Positions 20,507 through 30,079 of a DNA stretch of 64,000 nucleotides are shown here, one piece after another. The stretch's first letter is position 1. Each line of letters starts with the position of its first letter. The notes below the pieces were generated by a model, which searched no databases, was not told where the DNA came from, and saw nothing but the letters and a program-made list of their open reading frames with translations. Location of the stretch: positions 2,480,001-2,544,000 of the forward strand of contig JAGKQI010000100.1 of assembly GCA_018806915.1 (NCBI GenBank). The letters run 5' to 3'. Position numbers and translations under genes: made by a program. This DNA is from Phytophthora colocasiae. Lineage: Eukaryota > Oomycota > Peronosporomycetes > Peronosporales > Peronosporaceae.

Positions 20507-21597
20507 CCGTATTTGTCGGATCGAGTGAGACAACTTTTAATGGCCATTTTCAAGTCATAAAAAAACCTCAAAGGTTTTTTTTTTGCATGCGTCGACTGCC
20601 ATCCATCCCATTTCTCGTAATGCCGCGCAGGCCGAAGAACAAGAATAAAATCAAGTACAAGGTAAGCGCAAAAATACCTGTAAATCCTCCGTTTATTATG
20701 CTTACTCTTAATACGCAGGGTGCTTGTGCGGTAGAGGAGAGCGGGCCGTTGATGCAGCTGGTCGGCTGAGGTCAGCCGCTCGACCATCTATCGCTGGCGT
20801 AAGTCAAAGGCACAGCTCTGCTCTGTGGCTGCCTCCGCCCCGAACAAGTACTGCTCCGTCCTCATCGCCCAGAAGGCAATACGTCCTTTTTCCTGAGCTT
20901 GAAGCCGAGTACGTGTTGACTTTATTGTTTTAATGCTGCTCAATTGTACTAATGTTATTTACTACAGGTTAATAAAATGGATAACGCTGATGAGAAAGAC
21001 ACGAGGACTGTGTGTCACTACGAAGTGCATTGTGCTGATGATTGGCAAGTTCGACGCTGCCTTCTCAGCAGCCAGAACGAATGTTGCACTACTATCTTGG
21101 TGCACACGCTTTTGAAGCGTAACAGATTTTCTGTTAGGCATCACTCACAAGGTAGAAAACTGCGGGGAGAACATGCAGGTACTTAAATTACATTTATTGA
21201 TCATAAGTAATTATCAACTAAAACTTGTTTTAGGAAATTGCAGACTCATTTCTAGGTCGATCAACTTTGCTGTTGAAGAAGATGCTAGTGAGCGTCGCCT
21301 TCTACTGTCGAAGATGATTGGGGAGGCGTGGGAGATGATCTCCGCTGAAACGATAATTGGAGGCTTTCAAAAGGCAGGACATATTCCTATTGGACCTCGA
21401 GATGCTTCTGGTAGATTCCGAACGCATGTGCTTCCCCCACCAGAGAATGCTGTTCTTCCTGATGAGGAGTAACTTCATAAACCTCAATAAATGCATGTTT
21501 CATTTTGATAGGTTCTATGGTATAGAGAGGGGGTGTCACCCCTACATAGTGGCTTTCCCACTTGATCCGAGTGTCCCACTCGATCCGACAAATACGG
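20507..21597 (+). mobile_element. Inner pogo-like deletion derivative inserted in the outer element
   Basis: Starts CCGTATTTGTCGG at 20507, ends with its complement at 21597, and is flanked by TA at 20505-20506 and 21598-21599. The TA sits within the outer transposase's own coding sequence (GACATATTCC), and the uninterrupted version of that site is visible inside the inner element near 21379. It is 1,091 bp long and lacks the transposase centre between about the third intron and the C-terminal exon. Confidence 0.9.
20620..21472 (+). pseudogene. Internally deleted pogo-like transposase, inner copy
   Basis: Has the same start, the same first three introns and the same C-terminal exon (MIGEAWEMISAETI... 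to TAA 21470-21472) as the outer copy. The DDE core is deleted (joined at GAAGATGCTAGTGAGCG, near 21280), so it cannot transpose itself. It keeps the TCG codon where the outer copy has a stop. Confidence 0.7.
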
Positions 21598-21813
21598 TAT
21601 TCCTATTGGACCTCGAGATGCTTCTGGTAGATTCCGAACGCATGTGCTTCCCCCACCAGAGAATGCTGTTCTTCCTGATGAGGAGTAACTTCATAAACCT
21701 CAATAAATGCATGTTTCATTTTGATAGGTTCTATGGTATAGAGAGGGGGTGTCACCCCTACATAGTGGCTTTCCCACTTGATCCGAGTGTCCCACTCGAT
21801 CCGACAAATACGG

Positions 21814-22394
21814 TACTCGGAATTAATCCCCTTCCATGTATGGTGAGCCGTTCGCCAGAATGGAGATGTACGAAAACGTCGTAATCGAAGCGTTTAGATG
21901 TCCATTACTGCTTCAGTCTAAGCTGACTTTTTGGAGATGCTTTCGTGACTCTTGTGATGCGCATTTTGCGACTGTCTCGTTCCGGATCCAGGAGGGCATC
22001 AAGCAAGATAAAGCGTTTGGTGGTGGCGATGCATGTACGTAGTAAGAGAAGATCGTCATAGTGTTGAGGACAACATTCTCGTTAGGACATTCTTAATCAT
22101 GACCGCACGTATTCTCTTTCATCATTCAAGTGAAGCCTCGCTAAATGCGACGAACGTACAGCCATCTGCATTGAAGTGCTCGTCTAAACAAAATGGGGCT
22201 CGGAATGTTTAGACTAGCACTTCAATCTGGCCAGGATGCGCCGCCCGAATTGAACCAGGCCACAATCACCACGACTTGGTCAACTTGAGTGGATCGGCAA
22301 CGACAACAAGAAAGAGGAACACGAGAAGAGGAGCAACTTGAGCTTCACACTCTGAAGTTCATCCCAGAGACGGTTTGCAAATTTTCTAAAAGCA
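21814..22394. other. Intergenic, no gene recognised
   Basis: No supported coding sequence. A short frame at 21836-22042 has no recognisable features. Confidence 0.35.
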
Positions 22395-22612
22395 TGAAAT
22401 TCCGCTTTAACCCCTTTAAAATGTCCAAAGCCGGCGTGCACGTGTTTGAATTGACTGATCCGATTCGGCAGTCAATTTTTAACGCGTGTGTCCATGCAGA
22501 GCGCCGCAAGACTCCTGCGAAAGCTGCCAAGACTCGATGCAAACTGCAAACGAAAAGGCCGTTGGCCACGAAGCAGACAACAGATGTCGACCACTTAGAA
22601 ACATTCTCATAA
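22395..22612 (+). CDS. Possible small basic protein, function unknown
   Basis: The frame is open from about 22280 to the TAA at 22610-22612. The first ATG is at 22395, giving 72 residues (MKFRFNPFKMSK...), Lys/Arg-rich toward the end. The KFRFNPF string, with similar frame upstream, faintly recalls the start of mitochondrial ribosomal protein mL53 (V-x-F-x-PF), but the length and remainder do not let me assign it. An upstream exon is possible. It may not be a gene. Confidence 0.25.
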
Positions 22613-22905
22613 GTTACAACCATTTCGCTGCTTTCATCTGCAATCGAAGCCAACATCACCCATAGTATGGGCCATACCAGCGGCGATCAATGATCGCCGA
22701 TCATGACTTTCCTCGGGTCAAACAGTCCATTTGGGTCGTTGGTCGGTCTGTCTTAACACTTGCGTTGCGCACGTCACAGCCACACTTGTGACACACCAAA
22801 AACCTCTACCCAATGACATCTCTCTACAAGAGATCCAAGAGGCACAGGCTACCGTTACAACCTGACAAGCAATAGCTCTTCTTCCTCTTCCTACTCTGAC
22901 GTGTC
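22613..22905. other. Intergenic upstream of gamma-SNAP
   Basis: No gene. There is a perfect 7-bp-stem hairpin GGCGATCAATGATCGCC near 22682-22698. A pyrimidine-rich run directly precedes the ATG at 22906. Confidence 0.4.
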
Positions 22906-24420
22906 ATGTCTTCCTTGCAGCAGAGCAAGTGCGCAGAGGCCACAGCGCAGCTCAAACAGGCCGAGAAAGCTCTGGCCAAACGCTCCTTCTTCCGCGGTTC
23001 TCCCGACTACCTTAATGCAGCGCCGCTATTGGACAAGGCAGGGGAGCTTTTCCGACTCGGAGGCGACTTCGAGGCCAGTAAACAGGCTTTTGCACGCTGC
23101 GCCGACGCCCAGCAACATAATCAGAGCCCGTTCCGAGCTGCTCAAGCCTGGGAAAATGTAGCCAAGACGGCGTTGCAGCAACTCAAGGCCGAACGCGCTG
23201 GTGCGCACAGTGCACAGCAACGTACGGCCGAAGCGCGCAAGGCGTACGAGACTGCTAGCAATTTGTATGTGGATATGGGGGAGTTTGGCAAGGCTGCAGA
23301 TGCTCTAGTTAAAGGCGCACAGGCCTGTGAAGCTCATGGCTCTGACGCGGACGACGTGCTGCCTCTGTATTGGCGCGCGTGCGACCTGTTGGAAGCTCAG
23401 GACAAGCCCCACTTCGCTGTGGAGACGTTCCGGAAGACGTTGAGCTTCTTGGTCAAGGTGGGGAAGTACAGTGAAGCCGTCAAGTTGCTGGACCGCTTGA
23501 CAGTGCTGTATGAAGCCATGGACCAGCGACACAACGTGCACAAGATGCACTTGAGCCAAGTGATCTTGATGCTGTCGTCTGGTGACGTCCCTGCTGCCGA
23601 CGCACTGTACTCGCGCTGTCTGCAGGATGACTCGTTCTTGTCGTCAGATGACTGTGCGCTCGCTGAGGACCTGGTGCGTGCGTTTAAAATGGGAAATGAA
23701 GAGCTGCTGCAGGCCACAGTACGCAAGCCAGGCTTCATGGCGCTAGACAACCAGATCGGACGAATCTGTCGCAAACTGTCGGTTTATGGAGCAGCAGAAG
23801 CCACGCCACAGCCTCAACGCCAACACAGACCTGCTCCATCCAGTACAGGACAGCAACAACAGTCGAAGCAGCGGAATCCGTTCGCACCCGCGGCACGTGC
23901 TGCTCCGCCCCAACGAAACCCATTCGCGCCGTCATCAAGAGCTCCACCTGCCCCAGTACAAGCAGCTTCATTGAACTCTGAGTATGATGCTCCAGCTTCT
24001 GAAGCTCCTACGACGACCACGGACGTGCGTGACAGTGACTACGAAGCGATGCTGGCTGAAGCGCTGGGTGAAGTCGACGTTGCCAAGGAGCAGAAGCCCT
24101 CGAAGTCTCATTCCAGGCAGCCCACTCCCCCTAAGCCACAGCAAGCCGCTGTATCGGAGCCTCCAGCCCCTGCATCACCTACGGCGGTACCTTCCCCGCC
24201 TCCCGCGGCGGTGCGTGCTAGCGTTCGCATGGACTACGAGATGGACGATCTCGAGTTCGCGATGCCGGACTCACTCGAGTTCTCCATGGACTCCAACGCG
24301 TCAACTGGTGCTGGTTACTCGGATTCTTTCGAGGCTGCTGCAGCTCCTACGCCTGCGCCGGCGTCGAAACCGGCAGCTAAGCCTGCGGCTCCTGCGTACG
24401 ACGAATTCGACCTGACCTAA
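22906..24420 (+). CDS. Gamma-SNAP-like vesicle fusion adaptor with long disordered C-terminal tail (504 aa)
   Basis: An intact frame from ATG 22906. Residues 1 to about 295 form a SNAP-type TPR-like helical array: RSFFRGSPDYLNAA (27-39) is the typical N-terminal segment of gamma-SNAP, followed by repeated AAxxY/F-type helices. SNAPs recruit the ATPase NSF to SNARE complexes for disassembly during membrane traffic. The usual gamma-SNAP is just over 300 residues; this one adds about 200 residues rich in Pro, Ala, Ser and Gln. The tail has two NPF motifs (324-326 and 338-340, in RNPFAP repeats) and acidic clusters near the end (DYEMDDLEF, YDEFDLT). NPF motifs are ligands of EH-domain endocytic proteins. 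No introns are seen. The call is firm for the SNAP part. Confidence 0.85.
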   Translation: MSSLQQSKCAEATAQLKQAEKALAKRSFFRGSPDYLNAAPLLDKAGELFRLGGDFEASKQAFARCADAQQHNQSPFRAAQAWENVAKTALQQLKAERAGAHSAQQRTAEARKAYETASNLYVDMGEFGKAADALVKGAQACEAHGSDADDVLPLYWRACDLLEAQDKPHFAVETFRKTLSFLVKVGKYSEAVKLLDRLTVLYEAMDQRHNVHKMHLSQVILMLSSGDVPAADALYSRCLQDDSFLSSDDCALAEDLVRAFKMGNEELLQATVRKPGFMALDNQIGRICRKLSVYGAAEATPQPQRQHRPAPSSTGQQQQSKQRNPFAPAARAAPPQRNPFAPSSRAPPAPVQAASLNSEYDAPASEAPTTTTDVRDSDYEAMLAEALGEVDVAKEQKPSKSHSRQPTPPKPQQAAVSEPPAPASPTAVPSPPPAAVRASVRMDYEMDDLEFAMPDSLEFSMDSNASTGAGYSDSFEAAAAPTPAPASKPAAKPAAPAYDEFDLT

Positions 24421-24475
24421 GACAGTCTAGCTTTCCCTAATAACACGGTGCTGATGAAATGTATTTGCTGTATTT

Positions 24476-25986
24476 CTAGCTGAGTTCACGCACAAGCTGA
24501 ATCTCCTCTCGCCTGGCGTTTGCCTGTTGCCTCTCTGTTCGAGTGCCGGTTTTCGCACCAGCCGAAGCTTTTGCAGTGTTCTTGTTGCCTCTACCGTTAG
24601 TGATAGTTGGCGTGAGGTCTGTCTTCACTTTGCCAGCATGCACCGGTGCAGTGCGAGGCGGTGGGTCATTGTCGCCATACAAGGGCGTTCGCTTCGTCTT
24701 TTGGTGCCGGTTAGCTGATCCCAGGAGACCGACGTTGCCGACGCCGCTCGCCACGTACGGCTTCAGCTGGGAATCGCGTTTGTTAGCGGCTTCTAGCTGT
24801 TCGTGCTGATGGACAAGACCGGCGAAAACGATCGATTTACCCACTGAAATCGCGCTGGAGTCGACGCGAGAGCCATCCAAAGCCGAATATTGCGGAGCAT
24901 TCGGATCCACACGCCGGTTTGATCGGATGCTGTGCAGGTGCGTGTCGGCTTTGGCTCCTGTGATGTCGGACGTGACGTTCGTGTCACGGAAGTTGCGTCG
25001 ATGAGCCATGATGATTCCTGCTACGATCGCAGTGGCCGGGTCCGAACAGCTCGCACCCTCAATGTCGTCTGTCTTCAAAGTGAAATTGGGTTCTCGCTTG
25101 CGATGTGGCACAAGAGGCCGAGAAAGCGGGTCATCAGCGATGGTCATGCCGTTGACGATGTATTCGGGATTCAACACGTTCCTACAAGGAGAACAACGGT
25201 GAATGGTGCTGTAGATCGGTGAACATGCCTTCAGTACGTACGTGACACGACTGGATTTGAAGTCCACGTTAGTGATGTCCAAGACGTTGAGGATATCTCG
25301 TGGAGGGTTTTCTCGAAGTCCTCGCTTATGACGAGGCAGCCATCCCGCCTGAGCTCCAGCGATGTCATTCTGCAAGCAAGAGGAAATGCTAAATACGTTT
25401 CCTGTTCAGCACTGAGTTGTCATTCCCTTACCAGCCTAAGACCATCTCGAGGATGTTGGATATCTCGAGTTTTGATGGAAGTTCCGTCGATGTCCGACAC
25501 GTTGTAGCTATCGCGCAAGAACTTTGGCTCAATCTGAAGAGGGAAATCGAATGAGTAAGAGAAAAAAAATACTACTAGAAGGAGGAGTGGACGTACCGGT
25601 GGTGCCTTTGTGAACGACGGCAGTTTATAACTCGGCTCTAAAGGGTTCACAACGCGGTCGGTTCGGAATCCTGCGGGTTGTGACGTGGTGCCTTCGATCG
25701 GCAGTTGTTTGAATCGGTCGTCGCTGCCTTTGCGCCAGTTCTTTGGATGCAGTTCCAGACTTGTAGAGCCTTTAATATCGTGCGCATCGTAAAAATGAGG
25801 CTTGTTGACATGCACGTGGTTCTTCAGCAATGGACGTGCACCGAGGATATCCGTGACATCATTGGTTGGTCGATCTGGGTGCCGTTTGGGAGGTGGAACT
25901 CGTCCATTGTCAAAGAACTGCTGCATTCTTCGCTGTTGATCCTGCTGGTCCATTCCACGCGCTGATGTAGGTGGTAGCGGCTCCAT
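24476..25986 (-). CDS. DI-G-repeat protein, possibly ciliary/flagellar (441 aa, four exons)
   Basis: Starts at the ATG complement 25984-25986 (MEPLPPTS). Introns have GT...AG ends on the minus strand at 25534-25596, 25370-25431 and 25182-25241 (63, 62 and 60 nt), all keeping frame. The product repeats a short motif, DI-x-G-A/T/S, at least six times (TDILGA, HDIKGS, SDIDGT, NDIAGA, DDIEGA, SDITGA), with NPLEPSY- and NPEY-type segments between. The C-terminus is basic and Gly/Lys/Ala-rich. Such DI-G repeats with NP-x-x-P-x-Y spacers occur in proteins of flagellated protists, so a microtubule or axoneme role is a reasonable but weak inference. The start is shared head-to-head with the next gene, 147 bp apart. 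Confidence 0.65.
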
Positions 25987-26133
25987 CGCTAAAGTACTAT
26001 TAGAGTTCTCCTTGTCATTGTGTGCAGTATTTATAGGCCACTTCAACTTGCCTTTTATGAAGATGGCTACATTGATGTATATTTGATGTAACAACATACA
26101 TGGCTACATTCTCGATTTTTGACTAGCAAAAGT
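25987..26133. promoter_or_regulatory. 147-bp divergent promoter region
   Basis: Separates the start codons of the DI-G-repeat gene (minus) and the HTH-prephenate dehydratase gene (plus). It must hold both promoters and 5' leaders. Related strings TGGCTACATT (26101) and TGGCTACATTTGTGTAGCCA (27560-27579) flank the plus-strand gene; the latter is itself an interrupted palindrome. Confidence 0.5.
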
Positions 26134-27537
26134 ATGGACACGAAGGCGGCGCCTAAGAACGACAAGAAGCGCAGCTTTACAGTAGAGGAGAAGCTGCGAG
26201 TGGTGGCAGCTGCCAAGACGCAGTCGCTTCATGCTGTTTCGCGGCAGTTCGACGTGGATCGCAACTGTATTCGAGCGTGGAGGAATCAGGAGACGGAGCT
26301 GTTGGCGATGCATCCGACAGCCAAGCGACTTCCAGGCGCTGGACGAAGGGGGACCGCAATAATACCCAATAAACGTCAAGTAAACAGTTTATTAGCCAAT
26401 GAGAAGCAGCCGAAAAGGCTCAAGACACGTCAAGAATGTAAAGAAGAGATTGAGGAGGAAGCTGCACCAGCACCGACTGTACCTTTGTCCTCTAGCTACG
26501 TTCTCGTGGGGTTCCAAGGCAAAGAAGGTGCGTTCTCAGAAGTGGCAGCCAAGACGGCGTTCGAGGAGCTCCGTACTGCCAAAGCGTTAAGTCCGAACGA
26601 CTTTATGACCATTGGGTTTTCCCATATGAACGACGTGGTGGGGGCTGTGGAGAGGAAAGAGCTCGCGTTTGGCGTTTTGCCAGTGGAAAACTCTATCTCA
26701 GGCACATTCCACGGCAATTTGGATCGTCTTGTGGCTTCCCATTTGAAGATTGTGGGCGAAGTGGCTTGTGTGCAGGAATTGTGTCTGTGTGCGTTGCCTG
26801 GAGTGACTATGAGTGAGATCAAGCAGTTGTCGTCGCACCCGGCGGTGTTGGATCACTGCGAGAGCTACATCTGCGCTATGGAGAGGAAATCAGGAAGGAT
26901 TATCGAGCGCGATGCAGCGTGGGACAGTGCTGGGGCCTGTCAGAGTGTGAAACAGGAGGAGAAGCGCCATGTAGCTGCAATTGCTAGTGAACAAGCTGCC
27001 AATGCACACGGCCTCGTTGTGTTGGAGCGTGGCGTTGGGGATGAACTCAACAGTGAGACGCGCTACATGATTCTTGGACGAATGGACGCTACTCCGTTGC
27101 CTCTAGGTGCTGTGTCAAGCAGCGCAGTCATGACCACAAAGTCCAGTATCGTCGTGGCTGTTCCTAATGAGCCACAAGCGCTTTTCAAGATCGTATCGGC
27201 CTTCGCACTGCGTAACGTGATGATTGTCAAGATTGAAAGTCGTCCAGCTGCTACTGCTGGCAGTCTCTTCACGGCTCAAACTACTCATTGGTACGTAGCT
27301 GTCGTCATTTACTTGTTGTTTTTCATTTTACTAAGACCATTTTGTCCAAACAGGGACTACATTTTCTACATTGACTACATTACGAACCAAGATCCGAATC
27401 AGGAAGCGAGACTACGGGGTAATCTCGAAGAATTCGCGCTGTGGGTGAAAGATCTCGGCACGTACTCAAGCAGCAGCGGCAAAGCTAATGTTGAGCCTCC
27501 ACGCTGGAAAAGTGTCGTCAATGCCATTGCGTGTTGA
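26134..27537 (+). CDS. Prephenate dehydratase with ACT domain fused to an N-terminal helix-turn-helix (446 aa spliced)
   Basis: ATG at 26134. Residues 11-56 are an HTH of the psq/Brinker/CENP-B type (KKRSFTVEEKLRVV... IRAWRNQETEL). A basic, NLS-like linker follows (KRLPGAGRRG, KQPKRLKTRQ), then an acidic Pro/Ala link. From about 120 to 320 is prephenate dehydratase: VLVGFQGKEGAFSE, LPVENSISGTFHGNLD (183-198), and a SETRYMIL block matching the TRF motif. From about 335 is an ACT regulatory domain with the ESRPA signature (368-372), which in the family binds phenylalanine. The enzyme makes phenylpyruvate from prephenate. One intron, 27291-27353 (GTACGT...AACAG), restores HWDYIFYIDY across the splice. 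It is 63 nt, with no stop in frame. A DNA-binding domain on this enzyme is unusual. Confidence 0.85.
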   Translation: MDTKAAPKNDKKRSFTVEEKLRVVAAAKTQSLHAVSRQFDVDRNCIRAWRNQETELLAMHPTAKRLPGAGRRGTAIIPNKRQVNSLLANEKQPKRLKTRQECKEEIEEEAAPAPTVPLSSSYVLVGFQGKEGAFSEVAAKTAFEELRTAKALSPNDFMTIGFSHMNDVVGAVERKELAFGVLPVENSISGTFHGNLDRLVASHLKIVGEVACVQELCLCALPGVTMSEIKQLSSHPAVLDHCESYICAMERKSGRIIERDAAWDSAGACQSVKQEEKRHVAAIASEQAANAHGLVVLERGVGDELNSETRYMILGRMDATPLPLGAVSSSAVMTTKSSIVVAVPNEPQALFKIVSAFALRNVMIVKIESRPAATAGSLFTAQTTHWYVAVVIYLLFFILLRPFCPNRDYIFYIDYITNQDPNQEARLRGNLEEFALWVKDLGTYSSSSGKANVEPPRWKSVVNAIAC

Positions 27538-27619
27538 AGTTACAGGGTATGTGAGTCACATGGCTACATTTGTGTAGCCATATTCGCCCAAGGGACACGT
27601 ATCCAAAGATCTGATTGAC

Positions 27620-28270
27620 ATGGAAGCTATTTGCTACTCTGTGGAGCTCGTCAAGGGCGCTTATGGCCTCGGCATTTACTTTGCAGCAGCGTCTGATGCC
27701 TCTCACGCTATTGTGGACATCCGCGTGCCGTTCTACCGCCTGCCGTCGGGTGCTGTAGGGCCTGGAGAGGCCAGTGCAGCCATTTCGGCCGGAGATTTAC
27801 TGCTGGCTGTGAATGACATTGATGTGTCAGCTCTACGCTTCCCACAGATTGTGGAGCAGCTTCGTCAGGTGCCCAGAGGCCCCGTGACGCTCGTTTTCCA
27901 GCGTCAACCGTACAAAAAGACAGAGGAGAATCGAGAGGAGAATCAAGAGGAAACCCACAAGGAGCCTCAGGAAGAGGAGAAAGAACGACCCAAGGGCTGG
28001 GCAGTGTTTCAACGACTTGGAGCAAGTGCCGCAACATCAGATGCAACAGCAATGCAAAGCCTGGAAGGGAAGTTACGGGAGATGGAGGAGTCTCTAGCAA
28101 AGGAACAGAAGTGCCGCTTTCTGGCCGAACGGAAGAATGTGCTTTACCGCAATGAACTGCTACGAGTCAGTCAAGAGAACACTGTACTACGAGACGAATT
28201 GGCTCAGCTCAAGCTTACACAGAAGCGACGGGATTCCTTCGTCACGGATTCACTCCATCTATCGATTTAA
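27620..28270 (+). CDS. PDZ-domain protein with C-terminal coiled coil (216 aa)
   Basis: ATG at 27620. Residues 1-95 form a PDZ domain: the GLGIYF carboxylate-binding loop at about 16-21, then ISAGDLLLAVNDIDVSAL (about 55-72) and a final VTLVFQR strand. A Glu/Lys-rich linker (about 98-125) and a leucine-heptad coiled coil (about 145-205) follow. PDZ domains bind C-terminal peptides of partners, so a scaffold role is likely. The gene sits 82 bp after the dehydratase gene and 40 bp before the next one, all on the plus strand. Confidence 0.75.
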   Translation: MEAICYSVELVKGAYGLGIYFAAASDASHAIVDIRVPFYRLPSGAVGPGEASAAISAGDLLLAVNDIDVSALRFPQIVEQLRQVPRGPVTLVFQRQPYKKTEENREENQEETHKEPQEEEKERPKGWAVFQRLGASAATSDATAMQSLEGKLREMEESLAKEQKCRFLAERKNVLYRNELLRVSQENTVLRDELAQLKLTQKRRDSFVTDSLHLSI

Positions 28271-28310
28271 TACTTCAGATTTATCCTGCTATTTCTGCTC
28301 CTTCGTGCAA

Positions 28311-29561
28311 ATGGCTACTTCGATCGAGGTTGATGAGCTTCAACAGCATGCGCAGTGCCATCAAACTGAAGACGTTGAAGCTCTAGGACGGTCCTACGTG
28401 TGCTCCATGTCTTCTGCTATATCTCTAGAACCCCCAATGAATGGAAACTATGGAGATTTCGTGCTGAACATCCAGCGTTATCTGTCTCGTATCGTGGAAG
28501 AGCTGCACCTCATCAGCGCCTGGAGCTCGGGCATTTCTCATTTCCAGCAACCGACCAATACACTTGACGATAGCTCGTTCACTGCCATGGCTCGACTCGC
28601 TGTCGTCACTGATATGGAGCTACTACGTCGAGATGTAGCAAAAGCGCAACAGGAGCTCTCTCAACATTGTGTAACACAGATGAAACACGTCCAGATTGAG
28701 ACTTCAACTGCTGTCAATAAGCAGGAAGCGCTCTACAATGAGTTAAAGCAGTGCTTGGACGACAATAAGAGAGTTTTAGCTCAGCAGATGCAAGCCATTC
28801 AAGCTCTAGAGAAGACACACAAAGAGCGGGAGACTCAGATCCGATCTATAGCGTCAACTATGCGTCAAGTGCAACAGCAAACGTCCACGCGCTTTTCAGG
28901 GCTGGAAAAGGCACTAACAGCAATGACAACAGCGCAATTTACGCATGAGCAGGAGCTACAGACCTTTGTACGACGTTTGGAAAGCCTTGAGACTACGCAT
29001 CAGCTACACTTGGAAGCCTCACGTCGTGCTAATGAGGACTCGTTGACTGGTCTGCGAGCTGCAAACACGCAGCTTTCCTCCAAGATGCAGGTGCTACGAC
29101 TCGAGATACAGGAACTGAACGAAAAGACTCAAAAGCGGATGCAGCAATTGATGCAAACTGTGAACGCAGTGGCAGCTAACGCGTCTGGAAAGCTAGTGAC
29201 GACTTCTTTAGCTCCTCGAAGACCTTCGGAGACATCGAGACCTCCGACTGACTGCTTTATCTACGCCAAAGCTGCGTTGCCTCATCGAAGCTCCAGCAGT
29301 AGTTCTACGACTGTAAAGTCGCCTCTTGCAAGCAGTCGAATGATCAGCCCCAAGTCGACGAGCGACATAAAGACTCAACTATCGACAGACTTGTTGACCG
29401 TGCAGCAGTCTGTCATGAGTATTCCACTTGGATATGAAGATACACGGCCAGCAACACCCACCGAGCCCTCAAAGGACAGCGGTAGTGTGGCAAATCGCTT
29501 TGACCCGCTGATCCCGATAAAGCGTGGGAAGCAACGATCTCAAAGCTTCAGGACGTCGTGA
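28311..29561 (+). CDS. Long coiled-coil protein of unknown function (416 aa)
   Basis: The ATG at 28311 is chosen because it begins the conserved-looking MATSIEVDELQ and lies just past the previous stop; the frame is open 58 codons further up but overlaps the PDZ gene. Residues about 100-290 are predicted heptad-rich coiled coil (Gln/Glu/Leu/Met-rich), and the remainder is Ser/Thr/Pro-rich and disordered with several SP/TP sites. No enzymatic motif. Its tight spacing with the PDZ coiled-coil gene is typical of compact oomycete gene islands. Confidence 0.7.
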   Translation: MATSIEVDELQQHAQCHQTEDVEALGRSYVCSMSSAISLEPPMNGNYGDFVLNIQRYLSRIVEELHLISAWSSGISHFQQPTNTLDDSSFTAMARLAVVTDMELLRRDVAKAQQELSQHCVTQMKHVQIETSTAVNKQEALYNELKQCLDDNKRVLAQQMQAIQALEKTHKERETQIRSIASTMRQVQQQTSTRFSGLEKALTAMTTAQFTHEQELQTFVRRLESLETTHQLHLEASRRANEDSLTGLRAANTQLSSKMQVLRLEIQELNEKTQKRMQQLMQTVNAVAANASGKLVTTSLAPRRPSETSRPPTDCFIYAKAALPHRSSSSSSTTVKSPLASSRMISPKSTSDIKTQLSTDLLTVQQSVMSIPLGYEDTRPATPTEPSKDSGSVANRFDPLIPIKRGKQRSQSFRTS

Positions 29562-29653
29562 CAATTGTCAAACCTTTCGCACTTTCTCGCTGATTCTTCG
29601 ACTGCTCTCCACACTATCAATTCTTGGAGACAGACGACACCTGAACAAGTAAC

Positions 29654-30079
29654 ATGAGCACCCCTGACACAGTTCGCCGGAATAGCCCGTTCAACGACCA
29701 GCTTCTAGTGTTGAGGACAACTGAGCAGCAGACGCCATCAACGGTCAGATTCAACTACGACTCCATTGTCTCCTGGTCTTCAGCTGGTCGTAACGACACT
29801 GAGAATGAAGATGAGCACCTTCCAGCGTTCGAAGCCTGTGCAAATGCTATCGTAACTGCAGCAGAGCGGATGGTATTTCTGACCCGCCAGCCTCCAAGTC
29901 TCGCTGTAGCCATCGCATATGACGAATGTATGGACATCGTCACTGCGGCGATAGCGCACCTGGAGCAAATGGAGTCGCAAGGAGCTCTACCAGAAGGCTT
30001 TCTCGAAGTGTATCGAGCCATGCGCAATGTCCGAGAGAGTCTGCGACCAAGTTCCGTGCGTCGATCCTTACAGTTCTGA
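29654..30079 (+). CDS. Small hypothetical protein (141 aa)
   Basis: ATG at 29654, 92 bp after the previous gene. It has a polar N-terminal third and an alpha-helical second half (residues about 55-125, Ala/Met/Glu-rich, four helices by pattern). No signal peptide or membrane segment. I do not recognise it. Confidence 0.6.
   Translation: MSTPDTVRRNSPFNDQLLVLRTTEQQTPSTVRFNYDSIVSWSSAGRNDTENEDEHLPAFEACANAIVTAAERMVFLTRQPPSLAVAIAYDECMDIVTAAIAHLEQMESQGALPEGFLEVYRAMRNVRESLRPSSVRRSLQF

Larger units (their letters stand above)
18914..21813 (+). mobile_element. pogo-like (Tc1/mariner superfamily) DNA transposon, outer element
   Basis: Terminal inverted repeats begin CCGTATTTGTCGG at 18914 and end with the complement at 21813; about 21 bp match perfectly. 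TA flanks both ends (18912-18913 and 21814-21815), the expected target duplication. It contains a multi-exon transposase remnant and is interrupted by a second element of the same family at 20507-21597. Without that insertion it is about 1.8 kb. Confidence 0.9.

Noticed and set aside
22289..22394. Longer frame of the small basic protein starting at 22289
   Set aside because: It begins with GTG, which is not expected to start a nuclear gene; only the ATG at 22395 was used.
27291..27353. Hydrophobic VVIYLLFFILL as a real membrane segment of the dehydratase
   Set aside because: Perfect GT...AG ends and restored HWDYIFYIDY across the splice show it is an intron.
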